From Minisyncoccota bacterium (GTDB lineage: Bacteria; Patescibacteriota; Minisyncoccia; Minisyncoccales; UBA5738), in assembly GCA_025453415.1 (NCBI GenBank), contig JALOQL010000041.1, positions 1 to 8,264 on the forward strand: DNA of 8,264 nt. The letters run 5' to 3'. Positions 1 to 6,113 of this stretch are shown in pieces. Numbering within the stretch: the first letter of the stretch is position 1; the number at the start of each line of letters is the position of its first letter. The translations under genes were made by a program, and so were the position numbers. The notes under the pieces were generated by a model, which worked only from the letters and a program-made list of their open reading frames with translations, ran no database searches and was not told the DNA's origin.

Positions 1-1
1 A

Positions 2-238
2 ACGGCAACGGGCGCGGCGACCGTCTATTCTCTGCCAATACCGGCGGTACAGTTCACCGATAGCGGCAACTTCGTCCTCACCGTCGGCAACGACGGCGTG
101 ATCGCCGGCGCTCCCGTGACCGTCGGCGAACTGGTCGGCGAAAACGTCCAGATCACGGGCGGCCTGACCCCGGATATGAAAATACTGTCTTCGGTGCGCG
201 GCTTCAAAGCCGGCGGTAAAGTCCGGATACAAGAATAA
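2..238 (+). CDS. Periplasmic adaptor (HlyD/MFP family) subunit of an RND efflux pump, C-terminal 78 residues only
   Basis: The reading frame is open from the window edge (first full codon at 2) to a TAA at 236-238, so only the C-terminus is visible. The visible protein runs from a hydrophobic strand with a PIPAVQF segment, through a short beta-hairpin (NFVLTVGNDGVIAGAPVTVG), to an ITGGLTPDMKILSSV segment and ends GKVRIQE. This order (P.xAV, a V..V..G.V....V..G turn, a GL.pg..V stretch, a final VR) is what the membrane-proximal beta-barrel end of RND adaptor proteins looks like. Family knowledge says these proteins link the inner-membrane permease to the next layer of the envelope. The permease gene starts 81 bases downstream on the same strand, which supports the assignment and suggests one operon. 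The coiled-coil hairpin and lipoyl domains must lie upstream of the window. Which adaptor subfamily it belongs to cannot be told from this fragment. Confidence 0.8.
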   Translation, partial: TATGAATVYSLPIPAVQFTDSGNFVLTVGNDGVIAGAPVTVGELVGENVQITGGLTPDMKILSSVRGFKAGGKVRIQE

Positions 239-239
239 A

Positions 240-309
240 GATTTAAGATTTAGGATTTAAGATATTTAATGCATTTTTCCTAAATCATAAATCTTAAATC
301 ATAAATCAA
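240..309. repeat. A+T-rich heptamer array A (7-base period, two inverted halves)
   Basis: The spacer between adaptor and permease divides cleanly into ten 7-base units with no leftover bases. The left half reads GATTTAA, GATTTAG, GATTTAA, GATATTT. After two diverged units the right half reads AAATCAT, AAATCTT, AAATCAT, AAATCAA. The right half is an approximate inverted copy of the left: 240-251 is exactly complementary to 289-300 (12 bp), and alternatively 240-254 pairs with 279-293 with 14 of 15 bases matching. The array ends 10 bases before the permease ATG. Function unknown; in RNA it could fold into a long A-U hairpin between the two genes of the presumed operon. Confidence 0.8.
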
Positions 310-319
310 GCACCAAATT

Positions 320-3300
320 ATGGAAAGTAAACCATCGTTCGATCAGTTATATCTGGCCCGCCTGCAATTCGACCAACGGCTTAAGAAGATGTGGCTGAGC
401 TTTTTCGTCTATCGTTTTCGGGTCATCATCCTGATGATCGCGCTCATCTCGGTATGGGGCGTCTATTCGTTCTTGAAACTTCCGCGCGAATCAAATCCCG
501 AAGTAAAGATCCCGATCGCGGTGGTCAGCACGGTCTTCCCCGGGGCATCGCCCGCCGACGTCGAAGAATTGGTGACCAAAAAGATCGAAACCCGGATATC
601 GGGCATCACCGGCATCGACACCATCACCTCGACTTCGGCCAATTCGGTATCAAGCGTAGTTGTCCAATTCGACGCGAATCTTGATCTGGACGATTCGATC
701 CGCCGGGTGCGCGACGCGGTCAGCAATATCGAAAATGACCTTCCCGAAGACGCCGGCGACCCGGCAGTCAACGAGGTTTCCCTGGACGATACTCCGATTC
801 TCAGCTTGGCGCTTTCCGGACCTTACGACGGTTTCACGCTTTACGATTACGCCAAGGACATCAAGGACTCTCTCGAAAAAATACCGGGGGTGCGGGAAGT
901 CGGCATCGCCGGCGGCAACCAGCGCGAGATCGAAATAAATTATTCCCCGGAAAAACTTAATTACTACGGCGTCACCGTAAACCAGGCCAACGCGGCGGTC
1001 GCCGCCGCGAATATCAGCGTACCTTCCGGAAACTTTGAAGGTTCGGTTTATGTTTATCCGATACGCACCGACAGCAAGATTTACGATTCCGATCAGTTGA
1101 AAAACCTGGTCGTGGGCGGAAGCTCGCAAAACCAAGTGCTGTTAAGGGATATCGCCACCGTCACCGAAACCGCGATAAAGAAAACCCGGATTTCGCGTAT
1201 CTCTTCGTCCGGCGGCCAGCCGCAGGACGCAGTTACGTTGAGCGTGGTGAAACGGACCGGCGGCAATATCATCAACACCGTCGACGCGATCACGGCTTCT
1301 TTGGACGGTTACGTTAAAAATATCCCGGGGCTTGAATACAACATCACTTACGACGAGGCCAAATACATCCGGGAAGATTTCGACCAGCTGACCCACGATT
1401 TCATCATTACGCTTTTCCTGGTGATGGGCATATTGTTTCTGCTCATCGGGCTAAAAGAAGCCTTGGTCGCCGGACTGGCCATTCCGTTGGTTTTTTTCAT
1501 CACTTTTGGCGTAATGGACTTGTCCGGAACAACTTTAAACTTCCTTTCCCTGTTTTCCCTGTTGCTGTCGCTGGGCCTGATCGTCGATGACGCCATCGTG
1601 GTCGTTTCGGCCACCAAACAATACATGCGCACGGGAAAATATACCCCCGAAGAAGCGGTGCTGCTGGTGCTCAACGACTTCAAGGTCGTACTGACCACTA
1701 CGACCCTGACCACGGTGTGGGCGTTCCTGCCCCTGCTTTTCACCAGCGGCATCATGGGACAATTCATGAAATCGGTTCCGATCACGATCTCGGTAACCCT
1801 GATCGCCAGCCTCGCCATCGCGTTGATGGTCAACCACCCGCTGGCCGCGATCCTCGAACGCGTGCGCCTGACGAAAAATTTCTTTTTCGTTTACCTGGCC
1901 GTCCTTTTGGGGCTGGCCGCGACATTGCTTTTCCAAAAAAACATATTTTTTGAGATCGGCGGGGCGGTCGTTTTGGCCGCCGCGGGACTAATGGTTTATT
2001 GGTACGAAAAGGGCGGTAAAACCGGCCTGGAAAAAAGCGGCGATCTGGTGCGTCTCGAAGCCAAGGACGACGAACTCATCAAACAAAAATTGCGGCGCCA
2101 AGGATCAACGGTCGGTTCCGGAATTTCCGCCCGCCTGATGCACGGCCTGGTCAACATTAACGCCACCCTGCCGGTATATGAAAAATACCTGGCCAAACTT
2201 ATCGACAATCCCCGGCTTCGTAAAATATTTTTCGCCGGGATTTTCGCGCTTTTCATCGCGGCTTCGCTGCTGCCCGCGACCGGGATACTAAAGTCGGAAT
2301 TCTTTCCGGCCGACGACTTCGGCTATATGTATATCAATATCGAAACCCCGACCGGCTACAAACTGTCGGAAACGGACAGCGTCGCCAAACGGGTCGAGGA
2401 AAAATTACTGCGGTACGAAGAAATCGATAATTTTTCCACCACGATCGGTTCGTCGGTCTCAACCTCGATGGCGGGCGGCGGCGGATCAAGCTCCAACAAA
2501 GCATCGGTGACGATAAACCTTATCGACAAAAGCCTTCGCCCGGTAAAATCATACGAACTGGAAGAAATTCTGCGGCGCGACCTTACCGGCATCAAAGACG
2601 CCAAAGTAACCATCGTCTCCTTGCGCGGCGGACCGCCCAGCGGTTCGGCTTTCCAAGCGCAGGTCTCGGGCGACGATGTCGCGCAATTGCAAAAAATCGC
2701 CGGCGATCTGAAACCGAAATTGCAGTCGATCCCGGAAACCGTCAACGCGGCGGTATCGATCAAAGAATCGGTCCCGCAATACACCTTCAAACTCGACCAG
2801 ACCAAGCTGGCGAATAATAATTTGAACGCCGCTTACGTGGGATCGGTGCTGCGCACCGCGATTTCCGGCACCAATGTAACCACGATCCTGCGCGACAACG
2901 AAGACGTTAACGTCATCGCGCAATTCGACCCGGCGCTTATACCCGATCTTGAAGCGGTGCAAAATCTGCAAATCGCCAATCCGGCGGGCAAAGCGGTGTT
3001 CCTGAAGGATGTATCCACGATCTCGCTCGATCCTTCGGTTGAAAGCATTATGCGCATCGACCAAAAACGCACCGTCCTTTTGACTTGCGACATCACCGCC
3101 AAAACGACCTCAAGCGCGGTCCTGGCCGAATTCCAAAAAATCACCGGCTCCTATAAGCTTCCCGACGGCTACGAAATAACCTATGGCGGCGCCAACGAAA
3201 CCAACACCGAATCGGTGCAATCGATTATTGCCGCGATGGGGCTGGCTTTCATCCTGATCATCGCCACGATGGTTATCCAGTTCAATTCGTTCATCAAGGC

Positions 3301-3694
3301 CGCGATCGTTTTAATTACCGTGCCCCTGGCCCTGATCGGCGTGTTTCTCGGCCTGACGATATTGAATCTTCCGTTGAGCTTTCCCGGCCTCATCGGCATC
3401 CTGGCGCTCTTCGGGATCGTGGTTAAAAACGCCATCATTCTGATCGACAAAATAAATCTCAATTTGGGCAGCGGCATCGCGTTCCGCGACGCCATCCTGG
3501 ATGCGGGCAAATCGAGATTCGAGGCGATCTTCATCACGTCGCTCTGCACGATCACGGGAATCATCCCGATCACGCTGTCTTCAATGACCTGGCAGGCGCT
3601 CGGCGCGGCAATCATCTGCGGCCTGGCCGTCTCCTCGTTCTTTACCCTTTTCATGGTGCCCGCCTTATTTGCCAGCTTTGTGCAACACGATTAA
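320..3694 (+). CDS. RND-family efflux transporter permease (AcrB-like), complete, 1124 aa
   Basis: This is a proton-driven inner-membrane export pump subunit. TM1 lies at about residues 35-55 and is followed by the first large extracytoplasmic loop. TM2-TM6 span about 361-512 and contain the proton-relay pair D423-D424 in GLIVDDAIVVV (AcrB D407/D408). TM7 is at about 636-658, then the second large loop with the typical FFPADDFGYMYINIETPTG entry and a Gly-rich run at 719-722. TM8-TM12 run from about 968 to the end and include K1036 in GIVVKNAIILID, matching AcrB K940. The key proton-pathway residues are therefore present. The protein is longer than AcrB (1049 aa) for two reasons: about 30 extra polar residues before TM1, and a roughly 120-residue TM6-TM7 linker that itself holds two extra hydrophobic segments (about 521-538 and 543-562). 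The ATG at 320 is used because the preceding array and spacer look non-coding; M24 (389) is an alternative. No Shine-Dalgarno is seen. An adaptor gene lies just upstream; no outer-membrane factor is in the window. Substrate unknown. Confidence 0.93.
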   Translation: MESKPSFDQLYLARLQFDQRLKKMWLSFFVYRFRVIILMIALISVWGVYSFLKLPRESNPEVKIPIAVVSTVFPGASPADVEELVTKKIETRISGITGIDTITSTSANSVSSVVVQFDANLDLDDSIRRVRDAVSNIENDLPEDAGDPAVNEVSLDDTPILSLALSGPYDGFTLYDYAKDIKDSLEKIPGVREVGIAGGNQREIEINYSPEKLNYYGVTVNQANAAVAAANISVPSGNFEGSVYVYPIRTDSKIYDSDQLKNLVVGGSSQNQVLLRDIATVTETAIKKTRISRISSSGGQPQDAVTLSVVKRTGGNIINTVDAITASLDGYVKNIPGLEYNITYDEAKYIREDFDQLTHDFIITLFLVMGILFLLIGLKEALVAGLAIPLVFFITFGVMDLSGTTLNFLSLFSLLLSLGLIVDDAIVVVSATKQYMRTGKYTPEEAVLLVLNDFKVVLTTTTLTTVWAFLPLLFTSGIMGQFMKSVPITISVTLIASLAIALMVNHPLAAILERVRLTKNFFFVYLAVLLGLAATLLFQKNIFFEIGGAVVLAAAGLMVYWYEKGGKTGLEKSGDLVRLEAKDDELIKQKLRRQGSTVGSGISARLMHGLVNINATLPVYEKYLAKLIDNPRLRKIFFAGIFALFIAASLLPATGILKSEFFPADDFGYMYINIETPTGYKLSETDSVAKRVEEKLLRYEEIDNFSTTIGSSVSTSMAGGGGSSSNKASVTINLIDKSLRPVKSYELEEILRRDLTGIKDAKVTIVSLRGGPPSGSAFQAQVSGDDVAQLQKIAGDLKPKLQSIPETVNAAVSIKESVPQYTFKLDQTKLANNNLNAAYVGSVLRTAISGTNVTTILRDNEDVNVIAQFDPALIPDLEAVQNLQIANPAGKAVFLKDVSTISLDPSVESIMRIDQKRTVLLTCDITAKTTSSAVLAEFQKITGSYKLPDGYEITYGGANETNTESVQSIIAAMGLAFILIIATMVIQFNSFIKAAIVLITVPLALIGVFLGLTILNLPLSFPGLIGILALFGIVVKNAIILIDKINLNLGSGIAFRDAILDAGKSRFEAIFITSLCTITGIIPITLSSMTWQALGAAIICGLAVSSFFTLFMVPALFASFVQHD

Positions 3695-3718
3695 TGGGAC
3701 CATTCGTTCGGAAAACAG

Positions 3719-3761
3719 GCGCAAAAAAACGCCCCGCTGAACGCGGGACGTTTTTTTGCGC
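3719..3761. terminator. Bidirectional hairpin terminator between convergent genes
   Basis: The arms 3719-3737 and 3743-3761 pair over 18 of 19 positions (one C/A mismatch at 3732/3748) around the 5-base loop TGAAC. The outer part of the stem is GCGC, then A7 opposite T7, then a GC-rich core CCCGC/GCGGG. Because of the A7/T7 tracts the core hairpin is followed by a U-run in either direction. It lies 24 bases after the permease stop and 2 bases before the CAP gene stop (TTA at 3764), so it most likely ends both convergent transcripts. Confidence 0.92.
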
Positions 3762-3763
3762 GA

Positions 3764-4846
3764 TTATTTAAACGAAGAAACGCACACGTTAAAAGCCGCG
3801 ACCTGGGCGTTGTATTTTTCGATAACATTCTTGTAACCGGCATAGACCGACTTTGCTTCCGTTATCATGGCATTGTAATCGCCGACATTGTGATTGACCG
3901 AATCGATGGCGCGATTATATTCCTCCTGCTTGGATTTGACGATGTCATAGGAGGCATGCGCGTCAATTATTGATTGGAGCTCTTTTTCCAGCGCCGCGAC
4001 CGCAGCCTTCTGGCCATCGATCTTTTTTTCAAGCGCGTCCTGACGGGCGGCAAACCGCGTCATTTCATTTTCGGCCGTGTCGGCGGCCGCCAGCAGGTTC
4101 TTGTCAACGGCCGGACAAGCGGTTTTGGGTGTCCCGAATTCCTGCACCGCCAGCCAGGCTTTGCGGCCTTCGATATAACCGAAACCGACGGCAACACCGA
4201 TCTCCCGGTAGCCTTCTTTCAGGATGTTGGCACGATGGCCGGAGCTTTGCATCCAGGCGGCAACCAGTTCGGCATTGCCGTCGAAATCGCCCATTGCCAG
4301 GTTTTCGCCAATGGCAATGTATGCGTAGCCGGTATTGCCGACAAAATAGGAAACGCCGTTGCCCTGCGGTGAAACGTGTTCGAAATACTGGTATTTGAAC
4401 ATATCGTCAACTTTGGCCTGCGCCGCGCGATCCAAAAAGGGATTTTCCGTAAGGCCGTGCCCCGCACCCAAAAACTCGAGGCGCTCGGCATTGGTCGCCG
4501 CGATCACGCCCGATGCGCTCAATACCCCGGCCTGACCCTTTGGCGTTTCGGAAACGCGGACGATCTTTTCCGCCACGGGCGCGGCAACCACTTCCGGCGC
4601 CGGCGCCAGTTTGCCGGGTAATTCCTGGTTGGGCCGCTTTTCCTGAACGACCTCTCCGGCGGTTGTCGTACCGGAAACCGGCGCCTTATTTTTATCCGGC
4701 GCGGCAACTTTGATTTGGCCCAGGTCTCCGGCGATCTGCGGCATATCCAAGAGCTGAAGGCTCGCTTGTCCCACAAAATAAATCGCGCCGGCCGCAACAG
4801 CCAGAAAGACCGAGGTCTTGATGAAATTTGCGATTTTACCGATCAT
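3764..4846 (-). CDS. Membrane-anchored CAP-domain (YkwD/SCP-like) protein with C-terminal coiled coil, 360 aa
   Basis: One N-terminal hydrophobic helix (about residues 8-30) probably acts as an uncleaved anchor or signal. A low-complexity linker rich in Ala, Pro, Val and Lys follows (about 45-110). The CAP domain spans about 115-240 and shows the family hallmarks: FEHVSP (H157), GENLAMG (E181) and the W..SSGHRANIL motif (H204), ending in WLAVQEFG. The tail (about 255-350) is charged, Ala/Glu/Lys-rich and heptad-like, so probably coiled coil. C244 just after the CAP domain and C355 near the end are the only two cysteines and could form a disulfide. CAP domains of this bacterial type are extracellular; their activity is mostly undefined, so a surface or cell-wall role is inference. 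Proteins with this N-anchor plus GENLA/GHRANIL pattern are common in Parcubacteria. The start is supported by the hydrophobic N-terminus and a promoter placing transcription start close to the ATG. Downstream it ends at the shared terminator. Confidence 0.9.
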   Translation of the reverse strand: MIGKIANFIKTSVFLAVAAGAIYFVGQASLQLLDMPQIAGDLGQIKVAAPDKNKAPVSGTTTAGEVVQEKRPNQELPGKLAPAPEVVAAPVAEKIVRVSETPKGQAGVLSASGVIAATNAERLEFLGAGHGLTENPFLDRAAQAKVDDMFKYQYFEHVSPQGNGVSYFVGNTGYAYIAIGENLAMGDFDGNAELVAAWMQSSGHRANILKEGYREIGVAVGFGYIEGRKAWLAVQEFGTPKTACPAVDKNLLAAADTAENEMTRFAARQDALEKKIDGQKAAVAALEKELQSIIDAHASYDIVKSKQEEYNRAIDSVNHNVGDYNAMITEAKSVYAGYKNVIEKYNAQVAAFNVCVSSFK

Positions 4847-4852
4847 GCTTCG

Positions 4853-4881
4853 ATTCTAATACTGTAAAAGGGCCTTGTGAA
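4853..4881 (-). promoter_or_regulatory. Probable sigma-70-type promoter of the CAP gene, predicting a leaderless mRNA
   Basis: On the minus strand TTCACA (4881-4876; one base from TTGACA) is followed after exactly 17 bases by TAGAAT (4858-4853). Only 6 bases then separate the -10 box from the ATG at 4846, so transcription would start at or within a base or two of the start codon. The absence of any Shine-Dalgarno fits. The -35 box sits inside the hairpin that ends the upstream rubrerythrin gene, so terminator and promoter share sequence. Confidence 0.55.
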
Positions 4882-4891
4882 GCCCTTTTTT
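4866..4891 (-). terminator. Hairpin terminator behind rubrerythrin
   Basis: AAAAGGGC (4866-4873) and GCCCTTTT (4882-4889) pair perfectly over 8 bp around an 8-base loop. The hairpin lies 3 bases past the rubrerythrin stop (TTA at 4895-4897). On the minus strand the GC stem is followed by a short run of four U; on the plus strand the run is six T. The rather short U-run on the minus strand leaves room for some read-through into the CAP gene. Confidence 0.7.
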
Positions 4892-4894
4892 GAT

Positions 4895-5479
4895 TTAATA
4901 CTTTTCGCAACGCAGTTCGTAGAACGCCATCGCGTGGTCGCAGGAAGGGCAGGATTCGGGCGGCGTCTTGCCGAAGTGGATATAACCGCATTCGCGGCAG
5001 ACCCACCAGGAATCACTGGCCTTTTCGAAAACCGTGCCGGTCTCCACCACTTCAAGAATCTTTTGGTAGCGGTTTTCGTGGTGCTCCTCGGCCTTGGCAA
5101 TGGCCAACAGGCGCTGGGCGATGTCGGGAAGCCCCTCTTCATCGGCAACGCGCGCGAACTCCGGATACATTTGCGTATGCTCGTAATTCTCGCCGGCGAT
5201 GGCCGCCTTCAGATTTTCAACCGTATTGCCGTAGACCGTGGGCACTTCGGCTTCGACGGTGACGGGTTCGCCGGTCTTGCCGGCTTTCACCTGGAGCTGG
5301 TTGATCAACTTGAACTCCCAACTTGCATGTTCGCGCTCGTTGTCGGCGGACTGCAGGAACACCTCCGCGATTTGTTCGTACCCTTCCCTTTTAGCGATCT
5401 TGGCGTACATCGTGTAGCGGTTACGCGCCTGGGATTCGCCGACAAACGCCTTGGCCAAATTTTTTAGTGTCTTATCCAT
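4895..5479 (-). CDS. Rubrerythrin (diiron peroxidase with C-terminal rubredoxin-type iron site), 194 aa
   Basis: Rubrerythrins reduce hydrogen peroxide to water in the cytoplasm of anaerobes, with electrons passing through the rubredoxin centre. All diiron ligands are recognisable by comparison with Desulfovibrio rubrerythrin: E15 (GESQARNRY), E48 and H51 (NEREHA), E97 and E100 (GENYEH), E131 and H134 (AEEHHENRY). The C-terminal rubredoxin-like site has C161/C164 (CREC) and C177/C180 (CPSC). Length and domain order are those of a classical full-length rubrerythrin. The start MDKTLKNLAKAF gives the usual N-terminus, but there is no Shine-Dalgarno; instead an A+T heptamer array begins 6 bases upstream. 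The electron donor (rubredoxin, reductase) is not in the window. It follows, 145 bases away on the same strand, a glycyl-radical-domain gene, which fits a shared oxygen-stress theme but does not prove co-transcription. Confidence 0.96.
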   Translation of the reverse strand: MDKTLKNLAKAFVGESQARNRYTMYAKIAKREGYEQIAEVFLQSADNEREHASWEFKLINQLQVKAGKTGEPVTVEAEVPTVYGNTVENLKAAIAGENYEHTQMYPEFARVADEEGLPDIAQRLLAIAKAEEHHENRYQKILEVVETGTVFEKASDSWWVCRECGYIHFGKTPPESCPSCDHAMAFYELRCEKY

Positions 5480-5484
5480 TTTTC

Positions 5485-5519
5485 AAAATTTCTAATTTAT
5501 AATTTCTAATTTCTATTGA
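5485..5519. repeat. Heptamer array B1 upstream of rubrerythrin
   Basis: Five 7-base units read on the plus strand as AAAATTT, CTAATTT, ATAATTT, CTAATTT, CTATTGA. On the minus strand the array ends 5 bases before the rubrerythrin ATG, where a ribosome binding site would be expected. Positions 5501-5512 are exactly complementary to 5597-5608 in array B2, forming a 12-bp inverted repeat around an 84-base interval. Confidence 0.75.
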
Positions 5520-5591
5520 ATTTGCAATGAATAAATTTATAAACAAATACGCTTATCGCGTTATGTTTGAAAATCGTATCATTAAAATTTT

Positions 5592-5626
5592 ATTGAAAAT
5601 TAGAAATTGAAAATTGTAAATTATTT
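5592..5626. repeat. Heptamer array B2 at the end of the glycyl-radical-domain gene
   Basis: Five 7-base units on the plus strand read ATTGAAA, ATTAGAA, ATTGAAA, ATTGTAA, ATTATTT. The last unit overlaps the TAA stop (5627-5625) of the minus-strand gene by two bases. It is the inverted partner of B1. The 72 bases between the two arrays (5520-5591) are A+T-rich and hold no gene that I can see; a short imperfect palindrome ACGC-5-GCGT, read on the minus strand, lies in the middle. Confidence 0.75.
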
Positions 5627-5897
5627 AAGAGTTTTTGTATTCTTTGCGTTCCTGATATTCCTGCTGCTTGCCTTGATTCCATTGCCCGACCGGGCGCAGA
5701 TAACCGCACACCCGGGAGTATACTTCGCACGGTTTGTAATCGCTCAAACGCGCGCTGGCCTTGTAGCAATCATTGCATTTAAAAACTTGGTATTCTTTAT
5801 CGCCTTCCTTATAAGAAAGCATGACGCCGTTTGCGATCGCGTCGCCTTCGATCTTGATGGCGGTTTTGCAATCATGGCACCTTTGGATTTGTTCCAT
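5625..5897 (-). CDS. Small zinc-ribbon / NrdD-type glycyl-radical domain protein, 90 aa, stand-alone
   Basis: The protein has two CxxC pairs (C7/C10 and C41/C44), then C57-EVYS and the motif RVCGYLRPV (62-70), followed by a W-N-x-G-K-Q-x-E-Y-x-x-R tail (73-84). This matches the extreme C-terminus of class III (anaerobic) ribonucleoside-triphosphate reductase, NrdD: a four-cysteine zinc site followed by the RVCGYL loop whose glycine (here G65) carries the radical. The ten-stranded barrel with the catalytic cysteines is absent, and nothing resembling it is encoded upstream, so this protein cannot reduce nucleotides by itself. It could be a separately encoded radical domain of a split NrdD, a replacement part like GrcA (YfiD) for pyruvate formate-lyase, or a remnant with a new role. 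The start at 5897 is chosen because the motif-rich part begins there; an in-frame ATG at 5975 would add 26 residues without family character. The distance between the two CxxC pairs (31 residues from C10 to C41) is about twice that in T4 NrdD. Confidence 0.75.
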   Translation of the reverse strand: MEQIQRCHDCKTAIKIEGDAIANGVMLSYKEGDKEYQVFKCNDCYKASARLSDYKPCEVYSRVCGYLRPVGQWNQGKQQEYQERKEYKNS

Positions 5898-5993
5898 GTT
5901 TTTTGTTGTTAGTATATAGATTGTAGCTGACTTATTGGCCGCGTCAATCCTCATTTTTTCCACCGGCCGCGCCACGGAAAACGGCCGCGCTCC

Positions 5994-6065
5994 CGCTTCG
6001 GGATGTGATCGACATCATCATGGGCGATGGTACTCGTGACGGAATGTCGATCATGTCTCGAAGCG
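5994..6065. repeat. Long imperfect inverted repeat (22-base arms, 19 matching)
   Basis: Left arm 5994-6015 is CGCTTCG + GGATG + TGATCGACAT. The reverse complement of the right arm (6044-6065) is CGCTTCG + AGACA + TGATCGACAT. Nineteen of 22 positions agree: the 10-base inner block and 7-base outer block are perfect and the middle five bases are diverged. The 28-base apex (6016-6043) can form a small CATC/GATG stem. It could be an RNA hairpin in either direction or a bipartite protein-binding palindrome. Confidence 0.75.
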
Positions 6066-6082
6066 ATAAAAAGTAGTTTTAT
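6066..6082. repeat. Small A+T hairpin adjoining the large inverted repeat
   Basis: ATAAAA (6066-6071) and TTTTAT (6077-6082) pair around the 5-base loop AGTAG. It starts on the base after the large inverted repeat, so the two would stack as neighbouring hairpins in one RNA. Confidence 0.5.
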
Positions 6083-6113
6083 GTGTCGCGCTCGCGCGCC
6101 ACCTCATATCATG

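Noticed and set aside
389..391. ATG at 389 (M24) as start of the RND permease
   Set aside because: It would give an AcrB-like short N-terminus, but the 23 codons before it read as ordinary polar protein sequence and no better initiation signal precedes M24; kept only as an alternative.
4877..5467. Long plus-strand open frame (196 codons) opposite rubrerythrin
   Set aside because: It mirrors the codon structure of the rubrerythrin gene, whose iron ligands are all present; the antisense product has no recognisable domain.
5911..5947. TTGACG plus TATACT as a promoter for the glycyl-radical-domain gene
   Set aside because: The spacing is 25 bases, too long for a sigma-70-type promoter; only the -10-like box remains plausible.
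5625..5975. Longer version of the glycyl-radical-domain protein starting at 5975
   Set aside because: The extra 26 residues show no family resemblance and run through the A+T-rich, promoter-like stretch next to 5911-5918; the ATG at 5897 begins just before the first CxxC.
5937..5989. Three copies of GGCCGCG at 5937, 5965 and 5983
   Set aside because: Unequal spacing (28 and 18) and low complexity; recorded in the gap description but not strong enough to call an operator.
6020..6076. Mini-ORF of 18 codons (ATG 6020 to TAG 6076) inside the large inverted repeat
   Set aside because: It is short, has no ribosome binding site, and its repetitive protein sequence follows from the palindrome; an RNA or binding-site reading is simpler.
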